Under the pieces are notes generated by a model that searched no databases, was not told where the DNA came from, and saw nothing but the letters and a program-made list of their open reading frames with translations. The position numbers and the translations under genes were made by a program. DNA of 64,000 nucleotides from Candidatus Delongbacteria bacterium (GTDB lineage Bacteria > CAIWAD01), in the NCBI GenBank assembly GCA_041675285.1, contig JBAYTZ010000017.1, positions 1-64,000 of the forward strand, read 5' to 3'. Shown in pieces: positions 34,721 through 45,149 of this stretch (position 1 is the first letter of the stretch; each line of letters opens with the position of its first letter).

Positions 34721-34754
34721 GGCCGGCCGGAGTCCGTCACGACTCCGGCCGGCC
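34721..34754. terminator. Long hairpin between surface-protein genes
   Basis: A 14-bp perfect stem ggccggccggagtc/gactccggccggcc (34721-34734, 34741-34754), loop cgtcac, no U tract. An imperfect hairpin of similar GGCCGG composition lies after the next gene (38490-38527). These may stabilise or process a long transcript and need not terminate it. Confidence 0.5.
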
Positions 34755-34811
34755 GGGTCACCACGCGGCGCCGCATTTCCCCGCCGGGCCGCGCGACAAC
34801 AGGAGCATGTG

Positions 34812-37800
34812 ATGAAGCGTTATCAATCCTTGGGCTTGGCGCTGCTGGCCTTGCCGCTGCTGCGGGCTGGAGTGTCTGCCACTGTGGTGGACGCAGGCTG
34901 GGAGGCCTTCGTCATCCGACTGGGCTCGACCACCAATGCACCCCCCATCATCCAAAACAACAATGCCCACGTGCCGAACGCCGTGGAGTTCGTGCCTTTT
35001 GAGGGCGGCCAGAAGGCCGGCCTGGGCACGGATCAGATTAGTGGCCAACCGGTCAGCCGCATTCAAACCCTGCACATCGACCGATTGGACAATGTGGCCA
35101 ACTCCGGATCGCTCTACGGTCCCTACATGAATGTCTGGATCACGGACGGCCTGGGTCACTATGCGGTGATCGCCAACGAGCCATCCGATGCGGAGTGGGC
35201 GGACAGCCGCTGGGATGTGCCCAACTGGGACTTCCTCAAAACCAAAGTCTGCAAGGTCTACGAAACCCCCGGCGCCTCCACCTACACCAGTTGGGTGCAC
35301 AACTTGGTGGGCAACCATCCGCTCACCTTCGAAGACGTGGGCGAATTGATCATCGAGGCCCCGCCGGTTGCCTACATCCTCAACCCGGCCAATGGCGTGG
35401 GCGGCGGCGCTCCCGATGTGCTGGGCACCAATCAGGCTTGGGGCTTCAATTGGATCTTTGGCGACACGGCCAGCAACTATGTGATCTACGGTGGCGAAGG
35501 TTTCGTGGTGGACAACTACACGGTCGACGTAATGCCCGTGGCCAACCTGACCCAGGGCCTCTACTACACGACCATCCAGGCAGCCATCAGCGCGGCTGCA
35601 CCGGGCGATGTCATCGACATCGCCGCTGGCACCTACCCCGAAGGGCTGGTCATCGACAAGAGCCTCACGCTGCAGGGTCCCAACGCGGCCATCAGCCCCA
35701 ACATGGGCGCCCGAGTTGCCGAAGCCGTGCTTGCGCCGGTGGGTAACACGCACGCCATCCAGGGCACTGCAGCCGGCATCACGGTCACCGTGAAAGGCCT
35801 GACCTTCAATCAGGCAGGAGCGAACGTTGATTATCGCTTCGTCAACGTGATCAACCAGCTCAACAACACGTGGACCTTCGAGCACAATGCGTTTGTCAAT
35901 GCACCGGAGTGCATCAATGGCAACTGGTACTTGACGGGCACCATGGGCGACCTGTACTTCAACTTGCTGGACAACTATTTCGCAGGCAGTGCCTCCTCCA
36001 ACGGAATCTCGCTGTGGGGAACGGGCACGAACCACGTGGACATTCGTGACAACACCTGGGAGAACAACCAGAGCTGGGCTCTGAATCTCAACCACGTCCA
36101 CGGCACCATCAGCGGCAACACCGTGCGCGACACGGACCTGGACAGATCGGAGTGGTGGATCGACCAATCCGGCTTCATCATTGCTGGAAACAACAACGAC
36201 CTGGTCGTTTCCAACAACACCTTCACCGATCTGGGCGCCCATGCCGTCAACATTTACGACGGCTTTGATGGCACCCTGTCCGTCACGGGCAATGCCTTCA
36301 ACCGCTGTGCGAGCGCCGGCGTGCGTGTGCGCGTGATCGGTTCCCCCCTTCCCGACATCACGGACGTCAACGTGACTGGCAACATGTTCGACGGCAACAC
36401 GCTGGCCGTGGAGAACAACGGCACCCAAACCCTGCAGGCCATGGGCAATTGGTGGGGAGACAGCAGCGGCCCGACCCACGCCAGCAATCCCGGCGGAACG
36501 GGTGACCCGGTCACCGACCATGTCCACTTCGCCAATTTCCTGACCTCCATCTACAACATCACCCAGAGCCTCAGCACCGACTGGATTGCCCTGAACCCGA
36601 CGGGCACTCCGACCACCACTCAGCTGACCGTGGCCTGCGTGCCCACGGGCACTGCCTGGCGCGGCGTCAATGTCACGCTGACCTACGACGCCGACGCGCT
36701 GGACCTCACCACCTTCGAATTCCTTTTCACCCACGATGACGGCCCGCTGATGTACTGGACCGAATCCTCCCCGGGTGTCATCGACGCCAGCATCACCATC
36801 CCCGGACTGACCGCCGGTCAGACCTTGCCGGAGGATCTCTTCCGCCTCACCTTCGACGGCATTGCCGCGGGCGACACACCCCTGCACCTGGCCTCGGCCC
36901 TGGTGCGCAACCTGAGCAACCAGCCCATCACGCCAGTAGGGTTGGATGCCGACGAGATTCTCACCGTAGACGGCAGCCTGCCGGTCATGTTCATCGATAC
37001 CAACCCCACGGGCGGATTGGTGGAGTGCCTCAATCCGACCAGTCTGGTCTATGCCCTGTCCGCCACGGACAACGTGGGCCTGCATGAAATCCAGGTCCAG
37101 GTGACGGACGTCGGCGGCGCGCACGCCTGGACGACCATCGTCAGCAACCTCTCCACCCCCATCCGTGACACGGATTGGGACGGCACCTGGACCTTCCTGC
37201 CCGCCGGCTATCTGGACGGAACGATTACCGTGTCCTTCCGCTGCTACGACGGAGTGGCCCAGGTCTCCTCCGTGGTGAGCGACCAGTTCACCCTGGACCG
37301 CGTGGCCCCTGTGGCCCCCGGCACCCTGGACGCCGATCCGGCCTTCCACGCCTGCAACTTGAGCTGGATCGCCCCGGGCGACCAGACGGGCTACACGCTC
37401 TTGTGGAAGAAGCGGACGGGATATCCCTACGCGACGGGCTTGCCCACCGCTTGGAACGGCACCGATGATTCCTACAACGGTAGCGTGGCTGTGCATGTTG
37501 ACTCTCTGGGCAAATGGTTCTCCACCGACAACACCTACGCCGCACGCGGTGTCTACGACTTCGTATTGAAGGCCACGGACTGCGCGGGCAATAGCACGCG
37601 CAGCGCGGTGTTCTCGGCCACCAACTACTTCCTGGGCGACGTGACCGGTCCCAGCACCTATGACGGCTTCGTGGAATCCTACGACCTGACAGTGATCGCC
37701 GCGGTCTACGGCTCCATCCCCACCACCAGCATCGGGCGCGAGATGAACGTCGGCCCGACGCACAATTCCAGCAGCTACGGTCTGCCGGCTTACGGCGTGA

Positions 37801-38477
37801 CCAACGCCCTGGTGAACTTCGAGGACCTGATCATCTTCGCCATGAACTACGGCCCCACGGGACCGCAGCTCCCGGTGGACCAGTTCTCCACCGGCACCCC
37901 GGCCCTGACCCTGGCCCGAACGGGCGAAGACTACAGCCTGACCCTGGACGGCCAGCTGAAGGGCTTCAGCGCCCGCTTGGAGTGCGAGGCGGCCCTGCTG
38001 AGCGCCTCGGCGGACTTCCCGGTCTTCTTCTATCGTGACGGCGGCGCCTGGATCGTGGACGCCGCGTCCTTCGGCGGCAACCTGGTGGACGGCAGCTGTG
38101 TCACGCTGCACTTCGCCGGCAAGGCCAGCCCCGTGCTGGCCGCGGTGGACGGCCGCGACAACCGCAACCAGGCCGTGGCGGTGACGGCCAACGACCTGCA
38201 GAGCTCGCTGCCCACGCAGTTCGCCCTCGAGCAGAACTACCCGAACCCCTTCAACCCCACCACCACCATCCGCTACGCGCTGCCCGAGGCCGCCCAGGTA
38301 AGCCTGGTCCTCTACAACGCGCTGGGACAGGAAGTGCTGACGCTGAATCAGGGTTCGCGCGAGGCCGGCTTCCACGAGCTGCGCCTGGACGGCAGCCAAC
38401 TGGCCTCGGGCGTCTACATCTACCGCCTGGAGGCGGGACGCTTCGCGGACCAGAAGAAGCTGGTTCTGGTCAAGTAA
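34812..38477 (+). CDS. Large secreted beta-helix plus cohesin/dockerin-like protein with sorting domain
   Basis: A 1221-aa exported protein starting at ATG 34812 (AGGAG eight bases upstream; the longer frame is leader). Signal 1-23. An unassigned domain covers 24-250. A right-handed beta-helix covers about 255-600, opened by YYTTIQAAISAAAPGDVIDI and AGTYPEGLVIDKSLTLQGPN, with coils such as NTFTDLGAHAVNIYDGFDGT. Then come cohesin-like (about 610-730, VNVTLTYDADALDLTTFEFL), Ig-like, Fn3, dockerin-like (DGFVESYDLTVIAAVYG and LVNFEDLIIFAMNYG), a second cohesin-like domain and the sorting domain YPNPFNPTTTIRYALPEAAQ to LVLVK. Probably surface-anchored; ligand unknown. Confidence 0.85.
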   Translation: MKRYQSLGLALLALPLLRAGVSATVVDAGWEAFVIRLGSTTNAPPIIQNNNAHVPNAVEFVPFEGGQKAGLGTDQISGQPVSRIQTLHIDRLDNVANSGSLYGPYMNVWITDGLGHYAVIANEPSDAEWADSRWDVPNWDFLKTKVCKVYETPGASTYTSWVHNLVGNHPLTFEDVGELIIEAPPVAYILNPANGVGGGAPDVLGTNQAWGFNWIFGDTASNYVIYGGEGFVVDNYTVDVMPVANLTQGLYYTTIQAAISAAAPGDVIDIAAGTYPEGLVIDKSLTLQGPNAAISPNMGARVAEAVLAPVGNTHAIQGTAAGITVTVKGLTFNQAGANVDYRFVNVINQLNNTWTFEHNAFVNAPECINGNWYLTGTMGDLYFNLLDNYFAGSASSNGISLWGTGTNHVDIRDNTWENNQSWALNLNHVHGTISGNTVRDTDLDRSEWWIDQSGFIIAGNNNDLVVSNNTFTDLGAHAVNIYDGFDGTLSVTGNAFNRCASAGVRVRVIGSPLPDITDVNVTGNMFDGNTLAVENNGTQTLQAMGNWWGDSSGPTHASNPGGTGDPVTDHVHFANFLTSIYNITQSLSTDWIALNPTGTPTTTQLTVACVPTGTAWRGVNVTLTYDADALDLTTFEFLFTHDDGPLMYWTESSPGVIDASITIPGLTAGQTLPEDLFRLTFDGIAAGDTPLHLASALVRNLSNQPITPVGLDADEILTVDGSLPVMFIDTNPTGGLVECLNPTSLVYALSATDNVGLHEIQVQVTDVGGAHAWTTIVSNLSTPIRDTDWDGTWTFLPAGYLDGTITVSFRCYDGVAQVSSVVSDQFTLDRVAPVAPGTLDADPAFHACNLSWIAPGDQTGYTLLWKKRTGYPYATGLPTAWNGTDDSYNGSVAVHVDSLGKWFSTDNTYAARGVYDFVLKATDCAGNSTRSAVFSATNYFLGDVTGPSTYDGFVESYDLTVIAAVYGSIPTTSIGREMNVGPTHNSSSYGLPAYGVTNALVNFEDLIIFAMNYGPTGPQLPVDQFSTGTPALTLARTGEDYSLTLDGQLKGFSARLECEAALLSASADFPVFFYRDGGAWIVDAASFGGNLVDGSCVTLHFAGKASPVLAAVDGRDNRNQAVAVTANDLQSSLPTQFALEQNYPNPFNPTTTIRYALPEAAQVSLVLYNALGQEVLTLNQGSREAGFHELRLDGSQLASGVYIYRLEAGRFADQKKLVLVK

Positions 38478-38574
38478 CACACGAATGCGGCCGGCCGGCG
38501 CTCCGCGATGGGTGCCGGTCGGCCGGCTTCATCTGCGACGGAGCCCGCGACCGTCGTGACACAGGGAGAACACC

Positions 38575-41500
38575 ATGAAACGACCGTTATCGTGTCTGCT
38601 CTGGGCGGCCCTGCCCTTGATCGCCAGCGAGGCGTGGGCAGCGACGCTCTTCGTGCCGACAGATTACACGACGATTCAGGCGGCCGTCAATGCCGCTAGT
38701 GCCGGGGACATCATCGAGATTGCCGCCGGCACCTACATGGAGCAGGTTGTGGTCAACAAGGCCCTGACCTTGAATGGGCAAGACGGTGCCGTCCTGAGCG
38801 GCACCGGACTACCGGACCAATGGACCACCGGCGTGAAGATCAAATCGGGCAACGTCACGTTCAACAATCTCGACGTGACCAACTACACCCAGGACGGCAT
38901 CATCGTCGGCTATGAGGCGAGCATTCCTGGCAGCCTGTCCAACGTCCACATCACGAACTGCGCCGTCTCCAACATCCAGCCCGGACACTGGGGCTTCGGC
39001 ATCTACGTGGGCTATGAATCCGAGGGATTCAACTACCCGATTCCCAAGCTGACCACCCACCTGGATTACGTGGGCCTGGTGATTGAGAACAACGAGATCT
39101 ACAACACAGCCAGCTCCGCGCTGGTGATCCAGTCCGTCACGTCCAGCGGCAGCGATTTGCTGGTCCGCAACAACAACATCCACGACAACGTGACCAATGA
39201 CGGCATCTGGGTGGAGACTGCCCGCAACCTGACCATTGAGAACAACATCCTGGACCACAACCTGTGGGGAATTGAGTTCACCTGTTTGGCTGAGTCCTGG
39301 TACACCTTGAACGGCCCACGTGGACCGCAGGACGTGACTGTCCGCAACAACTGGATCACCAACAGTCTGGCCGAGAGCGTCATCATTTACAATGGGTGGC
39401 CCAGCACGTTCTTGTTCGAGGGGAACCACTTCCAAGGCAATACCAATGACTTCAGCCACCTCCTAGAGGCCCCGCTGAATTGCAGCGGCAATTGGTGGGG
39501 AAGCGACACCGGGCCGACCGTGACCGGACATCCCGGCGGAACCGGCGAGTCCATCACCGGAGTTGGCGCCGGCCAAGTCGACTTCACTCCCTGGCTGGCG
39601 ACGGGCACGGATGTGAATCCCGGTCTCCTGGGTTTCCAGGGTGACTTCAGCAGCCTGTGGGTGGATGACGACAGTCCGCAGACGGGCGCTGTCCACCGCA
39701 TCCAGGAAGGCATCGACGCCGCCACTGCAGACGGCACGGTCTCCGTGGCCGACGGAAGCTATCCCGTCAGTTCCACACTTTACATTAACAAGGCGCTTAC
39801 GCTCAGCGGTGAGTCCGAGGCAGGAACCGTTCTGCTGTCGAACACCGGCTCGGACGGTTATTGCGTTTTGGTGTCCGCCGGTGGCGCCGCACTGGAGAAC
39901 TTCACCATCCAGCGGGCCACCGCAGCCCCGACCACCCGCTCGGGCTACATGATCCATGCCAGTGGCACACCCAACGTGTTGGATGGCCTGGCCATCCGCC
40001 ACGTGACCGTGCAAGGGTCCGGCGCCATCGCCCTGCACCGGGCCGGCATCGATGTCCACGGCTACGACAACGTGGTCCTGTCCCACATTACTTCGCGCGA
40101 CGCCACTTATGGCAATGGCATCCAAATCACTGGCTGCCACCATGTGGCCGTGGACAACACCACTACTACGAACAACACCTGGGGCAGTCTGTCCATCTAC
40201 TGTTCCCAGCCGCTCAATCCTGATCGGGCCTGTGACGACGTGTTCGTGGACGGCTCTACTTGCACCTTCGTCGAGGACAACGTCTTCATCGAGAACCAGT
40301 ACGGCCTGACGAGCACGAACATCAACGTCGCCGGCTACCAGTACTGGCTGCGTAACAGCTCCTATCGCGCAGGTGCGACAAGCTTCATCCATATCCAGCC
40401 GGACCTGGCCACGGCCCAGGCCTTTGCCGCCGTGGTGTTCGCTGGACATGAGGTCCACACCTCTTTCCAGCGCACCTCGGATTGGGCCTTTGAGGTGCTG
40501 CCGGGGATGAGCATCCAGGCCGCCATCGATGCAGCGACGCCCGGCGACGTGATCAATGTGGCCGCCGGCACCTACGCCGAGGACCTTCGTGTCACCAAGA
40601 CTGTGGACCTGCGCGGCCCCAATTACGGCATTTCGCCGAACACGGGCTTGCGGGTCGCTGAGGCCATCATCGTGCCCTTCACCAATGCCCCCGAGGGCGG
40701 CGGAACGAGCGGGGGCGAAGTGGTTCACGTGCTGGCCGGCGTGGACAATGTCTCCATCGACGGCTTCACCATTGACGGCGACAACCCCTCCCTGCCCGCC
40801 AACGGCTTGGGCTGGAGCGGCGCCGACATGCATGCCGTCGAGGGCGTGACCACCTATGAGGACAACATCGACGGCCTGCAGATTCGGCACAACCTCTTCC
40901 AGAATCTGGTCTACTTCGCCGTGACGATTTTCGGCGGCAGTTACAGCGCCCCTGCCACCAGCGGTCATGTGGTGGAGGACAACCTGTTCCGGGACCTGGG
41001 CACCTATGATGCCGACAACGATTACAACTTCTGGGGCGGTGGTGTGCTGCTTTACAACAGCCAATACGCCGCTGTCACCAACAACGTGATGAGCAACGTG
41101 CGCACGGGCATCCAGACCGGCAACTTCAGCCGGGCGAATCCGGGAGCCGCTGCCTATCAGGTCATCGGTGCCAACACCATGTCCACGCGTCGCACGGGCA
41201 TTTTCCACAACCTGCACTATGGTCCCACGTCCCCCTATACGCTCTCGGGGAACACCATCACGGCGATCACCGACGCCAACGAGACCAAGTGGAGCGGCAT
41301 CACGCTGGGATCTCTGAGTGTTCCCAGCACGACTCTCAACAACGTCGTGGACGGCACGGGTGCGCCCGCCAATTCGTCTGGCATCCAGGTCTGGAACGTC
41401 AAGAGCATCAGCCCGGCCACCATCAGCGGCGGCAGCGTGGCCAACGTGGCCGCGGGCATCTTCCTCAACAACTTCGAAGGCTATTCCTCCAACGCCGACG

Positions 41501-44500
41501 ACGGCGCGCACGCCACGCTGGACGGCACGGCCATCACGGGTGCGACCACGGGCATCCGCGTGTTGGACAGTCCCAGCAGCACCACCCACGCCGCCGTGCA
41601 ACTGGCCATCGGTGCCGGCGTCTCGGTGACGGGCGGCACCACGGGCCTCTCCATCGAAAACGCCACCGCCTCGGTGACCAGCCTGGGCAACCTGGCCCTC
41701 AGCGGCCAGAGCGGCGACTATCTGGCCCTGGTGAACAACGCGGGCAATCTGGACGCCACGGGCGTGAGCTTCGGCGGCCTGACGGGCGCCACGGCCAGCC
41801 TGGCCCAGAACTACGCCATCGAGCACAAGCTGACCCACAAGCTGGACAACACGGCCCTGGGCCTGGCGCGCGTCAAGGCCGGCGAAGTCTTCGTGACCTC
41901 CACAGGCTCGATCCAGCGCGGCATCGACGCGGCGGACGCGGGCGATCAAGTGGATGTGCAGGCCGGTTTGTATTCCGAGCGCATCGTGGTAGCCAAACCG
42001 CTGACCCTGCTGGGTGCGACGGAAGCCATCACCAAAATGGGCTACGCCGTTCCGGCCGGTTACGCTTGGAATCCTGCGGTGGAGTCCATCATCGACTATC
42101 CGGATCCGACGGGCCTCCCCGTGGACGCCTATCCGGTGGACATCGCCAGCGATGACGTGACCTTCCGGGGCTTCGTGGTCCAGATTCTCAATGCGCGGAC
42201 GAACAGCGACCATCTGCTGCGAGTCAACGCCCAGATCCCGGGCGGCACCGGCACGACCCTGAACAACGTGGTGGTGGAAAACAACGTGCTGGGTCCGGTC
42301 ACCAACGTGACCAGCCAGGACGGCAGCAAGGGCCGCATGGGTCTGTACCTGGCGGCGCCCAGTTATCCCGCCAACCGGCAGGGCATCACCAACAGCCGCT
42401 TCGCCGGCAACAAGATCTTCGATACCCGCGGCAACGGGGACACGGTGTTCATCTGGGGTGCGGCCGAGTCCTATGCCTCCACCCAGAACGCCGACTTCAC
42501 GGGCACGTACATCGAGAACAATGAGATCAGCGGCTCCCACCGTGCCGGCATCGAGTTGGCCGGCGGTATCAGCAACCTGACCATCCGCGACAACCGGATC
42601 ACCAACTGCAGCAGCACCAACGGCGGGCCCAGCGACGCCAATCTGAAGTACGGCAGCGGCATCGTGGTCATTCGCATGGGCGCGGACAAGGCATCGGCCA
42701 CCGCCATGGGCGCGGCAAACCTGACGATCACGGGCAACGAGATCCAGGGGAACGAGAAGCACGGCATCTATCTGGGACCCATCAACAGCGGCCACCTGAT
42801 GGATGGCAACGTGATCACCGGGAATGGCCTCAGCGGCGTGACGGTGGACCTGAACGAGGCCTACTATGGCGGCACGGCTCTCCCGGTTCTGGGACGCACG
42901 TCTGCCCTGAATGCCTCGGGAAACACTCTTGCCAGCAATGGCGTGGGCGCCTCCGTGGCCGGCGTTCCCAGCAATGGATTCAGCCTGCAGGCCAGCAACA
43001 ACTGGTGGGGTGACATCAGCGGCCCCTATCATGCCGTCAACAACCCGACGGGCACGGGTAACGCCGTCACGGACTACATCACCTTCCAGCCGTGGATGCA
43101 GGCCCAGGCGCTCATCGCGCAGGCGATCAACGTCAGCCGCATTTCGCTCGACGACAACGGCACGCCCTATCCGGACAAGGCGGTGGTGACCTACAGCGTC
43201 ACGCCCATCCCGGGAGTTCCGGTGCGCGGCATGGACGTGGTGGTGACCTATGATCCCACCCAGCTCAGCCACGCGGCGCCCGTTCAAATCCTGACCGCAT
43301 CCCCTGACCCGATTCCGCAGATGGTCTACTTCAACTTCTACGAGAACACGCCGGGCGAGCTGCACCTCAGCCTGTCCATCATGGGTGCCACCGTGGGCAT
43401 GACCAGCACCACGAACCTGTTCTCCCTCGAGTTCAACGGTCTGCCCCAGACCCCGCCGACCATCACGGAATTCACCGCGCAGCTCGAGTTGGCCTCGGCC
43501 CTGGTGCGCGGTCTGCTCAACACGCCGCTTCCCTGCACCACGGGCGCCGCTTTGGCCCTGCAGGTGGACGGCACGCTGCCCAGCGCGGTGGGCATCGACG
43601 GCACCACGCCGGCGCAGGATTGCGTGAACGGCAACATCCTCTACGACCTGTCGGCCTCCGACAGCTACGGGCTGGGCAAGATCCAGTACCAGATCGGCGG
43701 CACGGGCGGCCTGTGGACGGATGCCGTCACGGGCATCGCTGCCGCCTCCTATGACGGCACCTGGCTGTTGAACATCTCCAGCCTGGGCCAGGGCGCCCGC
43801 ACCATCTACTTCCGCACGGTGGACGCGGTGGGCAACGCCGGCACGATCTACAACAGCGACGACTTCTTCATTGACACGGTGGCTCCGGCCGTCGCGGGCC
43901 TGGATGCCGATCCCGGCTATCACCAGGTGCGACTGGACTGGAACACCCCCGCGGGCAACACGGAGATCAAGATCTACCGCGCGCTGCGCGGCACCTATCC
44001 CTTCGTGGGCGGTCGTCCGTCGGCCCGCCTGTGGCCCTCCCAGTTCCCCGGCACGCCCATCGCCACGCTGGCGGCGGGCGCTGTCACATACGTGGATCAA
44101 TTCACCTATGACATGCTGGCCACCCGTGGCATCTACGACTACGTGGTGGTGGCTTCGGACTGCGTGAACCCCAGTGCCGCCACGGCCGTGGCCTCGGCGA
44201 CCAACTACTATCTGGGTGACTGGGCCAAGCAGGGGCTGCCCGATCCGGTCATTCCCGACGACTACGACGGCAAGGTCAAGTCCGCCGACATGACCCGCCT
44301 GGCCGGCGTCTATGGCACGCATCCCACGGCTGCCGTGCGCGACCTGGACATCGCGCCGACCCACGACTGGTCGAGCTATGGTCTGCCCGGTCCGGACAAC
44401 TGGATCAACTTCGAAGACCTGATGATCTTCTCCATGAACTACGGGTACAACGGTCCCGAACTGCCGAACCTGTCCACCCCCGCCGGCCCCTCTCCCGAAC

Positions 44501-45069
44501 TGCGTCTGCAGCCGGGTGAAGGCCTGCAGGAGCTGGTCCTGACCGGCACGCTGAAGGGTTTCAGCGCCCGTTTGAGCTGCGAGGCCTCCCTGCTGGAAGC
44601 GAGCGCGGACTTCCCCGTCTTCTTCTATCGCGACGGCATGGAGTGGGTCATCGACGCCGTGTCCCTGAGCGGCCAGCTGGCCGACGGAAGCCGGGTGGGC
44701 CTGCGCTTCGGCCAGGGCGCCCAGCCCGAGCTGACCAGCGTGCTGGGTCGCGACTTCTCCAACCAGTTCGTGGATGTGCTGGCCGTCAACGGCAGCCCGC
44801 TGCCGACGGCGTACACGCTCGAGCAGAACTACCCCAACCCCTTCAACCCCACCACGACCATCCGCTTCGCGCTGCCCGAGGCCGCTTCCGTGAAGCTGGC
44901 CGTCTACAACGCGCTGGGACAGGAAGTGGCGGTGCTGGCGCAGGGCGCCCGCGAGGCCGGTTACCACGAGGTGCGGCTGGACGGCAGCAACCTGGCCAGC
45001 GGCATGTACATCTATCGCCTGGAGGCCGGCCGCTTCAGTGAGCAGAAGAAGCTGGTCTTGGTCAAGTAG
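38575..45069 (+). CDS. Giant secreted protein with four beta-helix domains and cohesin/dockerin-like modules
   Basis: At 2164 aa this is the largest protein of the window. Signal 1-22 (ASEAWAA). Four beta-helix units each begin with a TIQAA-like entry: FVPTDYTTIQAAVNAASAGD (about 25), VHRIQEGIDAATADGTVSVA (about 375), GMSIQAAIDAATPGDVINVA (about 643) and TGSIQRGIDAADAGDQVDVQ (about 1110). Modules from about 1520 are cohesin-like, Ig-like, Fn3, dockerin-like (DGKVKSADMTRLAGVYG and WINFEDLMIFSMNYG), cohesin-like and sorting domain (YPNPFNPTTTIRFALPEAAS to LVLVK). The last 640 residues are near-copies of the preceding gene, so the C-terminal cassette has been duplicated. Possible adhesin or polysaccharide-binding protein. 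ATG follows GGGAGAACACC. Confidence 0.85.
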   Translation: MKRPLSCLLWAALPLIASEAWAATLFVPTDYTTIQAAVNAASAGDIIEIAAGTYMEQVVVNKALTLNGQDGAVLSGTGLPDQWTTGVKIKSGNVTFNNLDVTNYTQDGIIVGYEASIPGSLSNVHITNCAVSNIQPGHWGFGIYVGYESEGFNYPIPKLTTHLDYVGLVIENNEIYNTASSALVIQSVTSSGSDLLVRNNNIHDNVTNDGIWVETARNLTIENNILDHNLWGIEFTCLAESWYTLNGPRGPQDVTVRNNWITNSLAESVIIYNGWPSTFLFEGNHFQGNTNDFSHLLEAPLNCSGNWWGSDTGPTVTGHPGGTGESITGVGAGQVDFTPWLATGTDVNPGLLGFQGDFSSLWVDDDSPQTGAVHRIQEGIDAATADGTVSVADGSYPVSSTLYINKALTLSGESEAGTVLLSNTGSDGYCVLVSAGGAALENFTIQRATAAPTTRSGYMIHASGTPNVLDGLAIRHVTVQGSGAIALHRAGIDVHGYDNVVLSHITSRDATYGNGIQITGCHHVAVDNTTTTNNTWGSLSIYCSQPLNPDRACDDVFVDGSTCTFVEDNVFIENQYGLTSTNINVAGYQYWLRNSSYRAGATSFIHIQPDLATAQAFAAVVFAGHEVHTSFQRTSDWAFEVLPGMSIQAAIDAATPGDVINVAAGTYAEDLRVTKTVDLRGPNYGISPNTGLRVAEAIIVPFTNAPEGGGTSGGEVVHVLAGVDNVSIDGFTIDGDNPSLPANGLGWSGADMHAVEGVTTYEDNIDGLQIRHNLFQNLVYFAVTIFGGSYSAPATSGHVVEDNLFRDLGTYDADNDYNFWGGGVLLYNSQYAAVTNNVMSNVRTGIQTGNFSRANPGAAAYQVIGANTMSTRRTGIFHNLHYGPTSPYTLSGNTITAITDANETKWSGITLGSLSVPSTTLNNVVDGTGAPANSSGIQVWNVKSISPATISGGSVANVAAGIFLNNFEGYSSNADDGAHATLDGTAITGATTGIRVLDSPSSTTHAAVQLAIGAGVSVTGGTTGLSIENATASVTSLGNLALSGQSGDYLALVNNAGNLDATGVSFGGLTGATASLAQNYAIEHKLTHKLDNTALGLARVKAGEVFVTSTGSIQRGIDAADAGDQVDVQAGLYSERIVVAKPLTLLGATEAITKMGYAVPAGYAWNPAVESIIDYPDPTGLPVDAYPVDIASDDVTFRGFVVQILNARTNSDHLLRVNAQIPGGTGTTLNNVVVENNVLGPVTNVTSQDGSKGRMGLYLAAPSYPANRQGITNSRFAGNKIFDTRGNGDTVFIWGAAESYASTQNADFTGTYIENNEISGSHRAGIELAGGISNLTIRDNRITNCSSTNGGPSDANLKYGSGIVVIRMGADKASATAMGAANLTITGNEIQGNEKHGIYLGPINSGHLMDGNVITGNGLSGVTVDLNEAYYGGTALPVLGRTSALNASGNTLASNGVGASVAGVPSNGFSLQASNNWWGDISGPYHAVNNPTGTGNAVTDYITFQPWMQAQALIAQAINVSRISLDDNGTPYPDKAVVTYSVTPIPGVPVRGMDVVVTYDPTQLSHAAPVQILTASPDPIPQMVYFNFYENTPGELHLSLSIMGATVGMTSTTNLFSLEFNGLPQTPPTITEFTAQLELASALVRGLLNTPLPCTTGAALALQVDGTLPSAVGIDGTTPAQDCVNGNILYDLSASDSYGLGKIQYQIGGTGGLWTDAVTGIAAASYDGTWLLNISSLGQGARTIYFRTVDAVGNAGTIYNSDDFFIDTVAPAVAGLDADPGYHQVRLDWNTPAGNTEIKIYRALRGTYPFVGGRPSARLWPSQFPGTPIATLAAGAVTYVDQFTYDMLATRGIYDYVVVASDCVNPSAATAVASATNYYLGDWAKQGLPDPVIPDDYDGKVKSADMTRLAGVYGTHPTAAVRDLDIAPTHDWSSYGLPGPDNWINFEDLMIFSMNYGYNGPELPNLSTPAGPSPELRLQPGEGLQELVLTGTLKGFSARLSCEASLLEASADFPVFFYRDGMEWVIDAVSLSGQLADGSRVGLRFGQGAQPELTSVLGRDFSNQFVDVLAVNGSPLPTAYTLEQNYPNPFNPTTTIRFALPEAASVKLAVYNALGQEVAVLAQGAREAGYHEVRLDGSNLASGMYIYRLEAGRFSEQKKLVLVK

Positions 45070-45078
45070 AGTGGTTGC

Positions 45079-45111
45079 GGACGGGGGCGGAGCGCCGCCC
45101 CCGTCCCCTTT
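45079..45111 (+). terminator. Hairpin after the giant gene
   Basis: A 12-bp perfect stem ggacgggggcgg/ccgcccccgtcc (45079-45090, 45095-45106), loop agcg, then CCTTTGT. A partial terminator would lower expression of the last small gene. Confidence 0.65.
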
Positions 45112-45149
45112 GTCTCACATGAACTGCGAATTGCACAAGGAGACCCGGT

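Noticed and set aside
39463..44967. Very long minus-strand frame opposite the giant beta-helix gene
   Set aside because: High-GC antisense shadow rich in Arg, Gly, His and Val, with no homology pattern; similar shadows oppose 31.4-38.5 kb.
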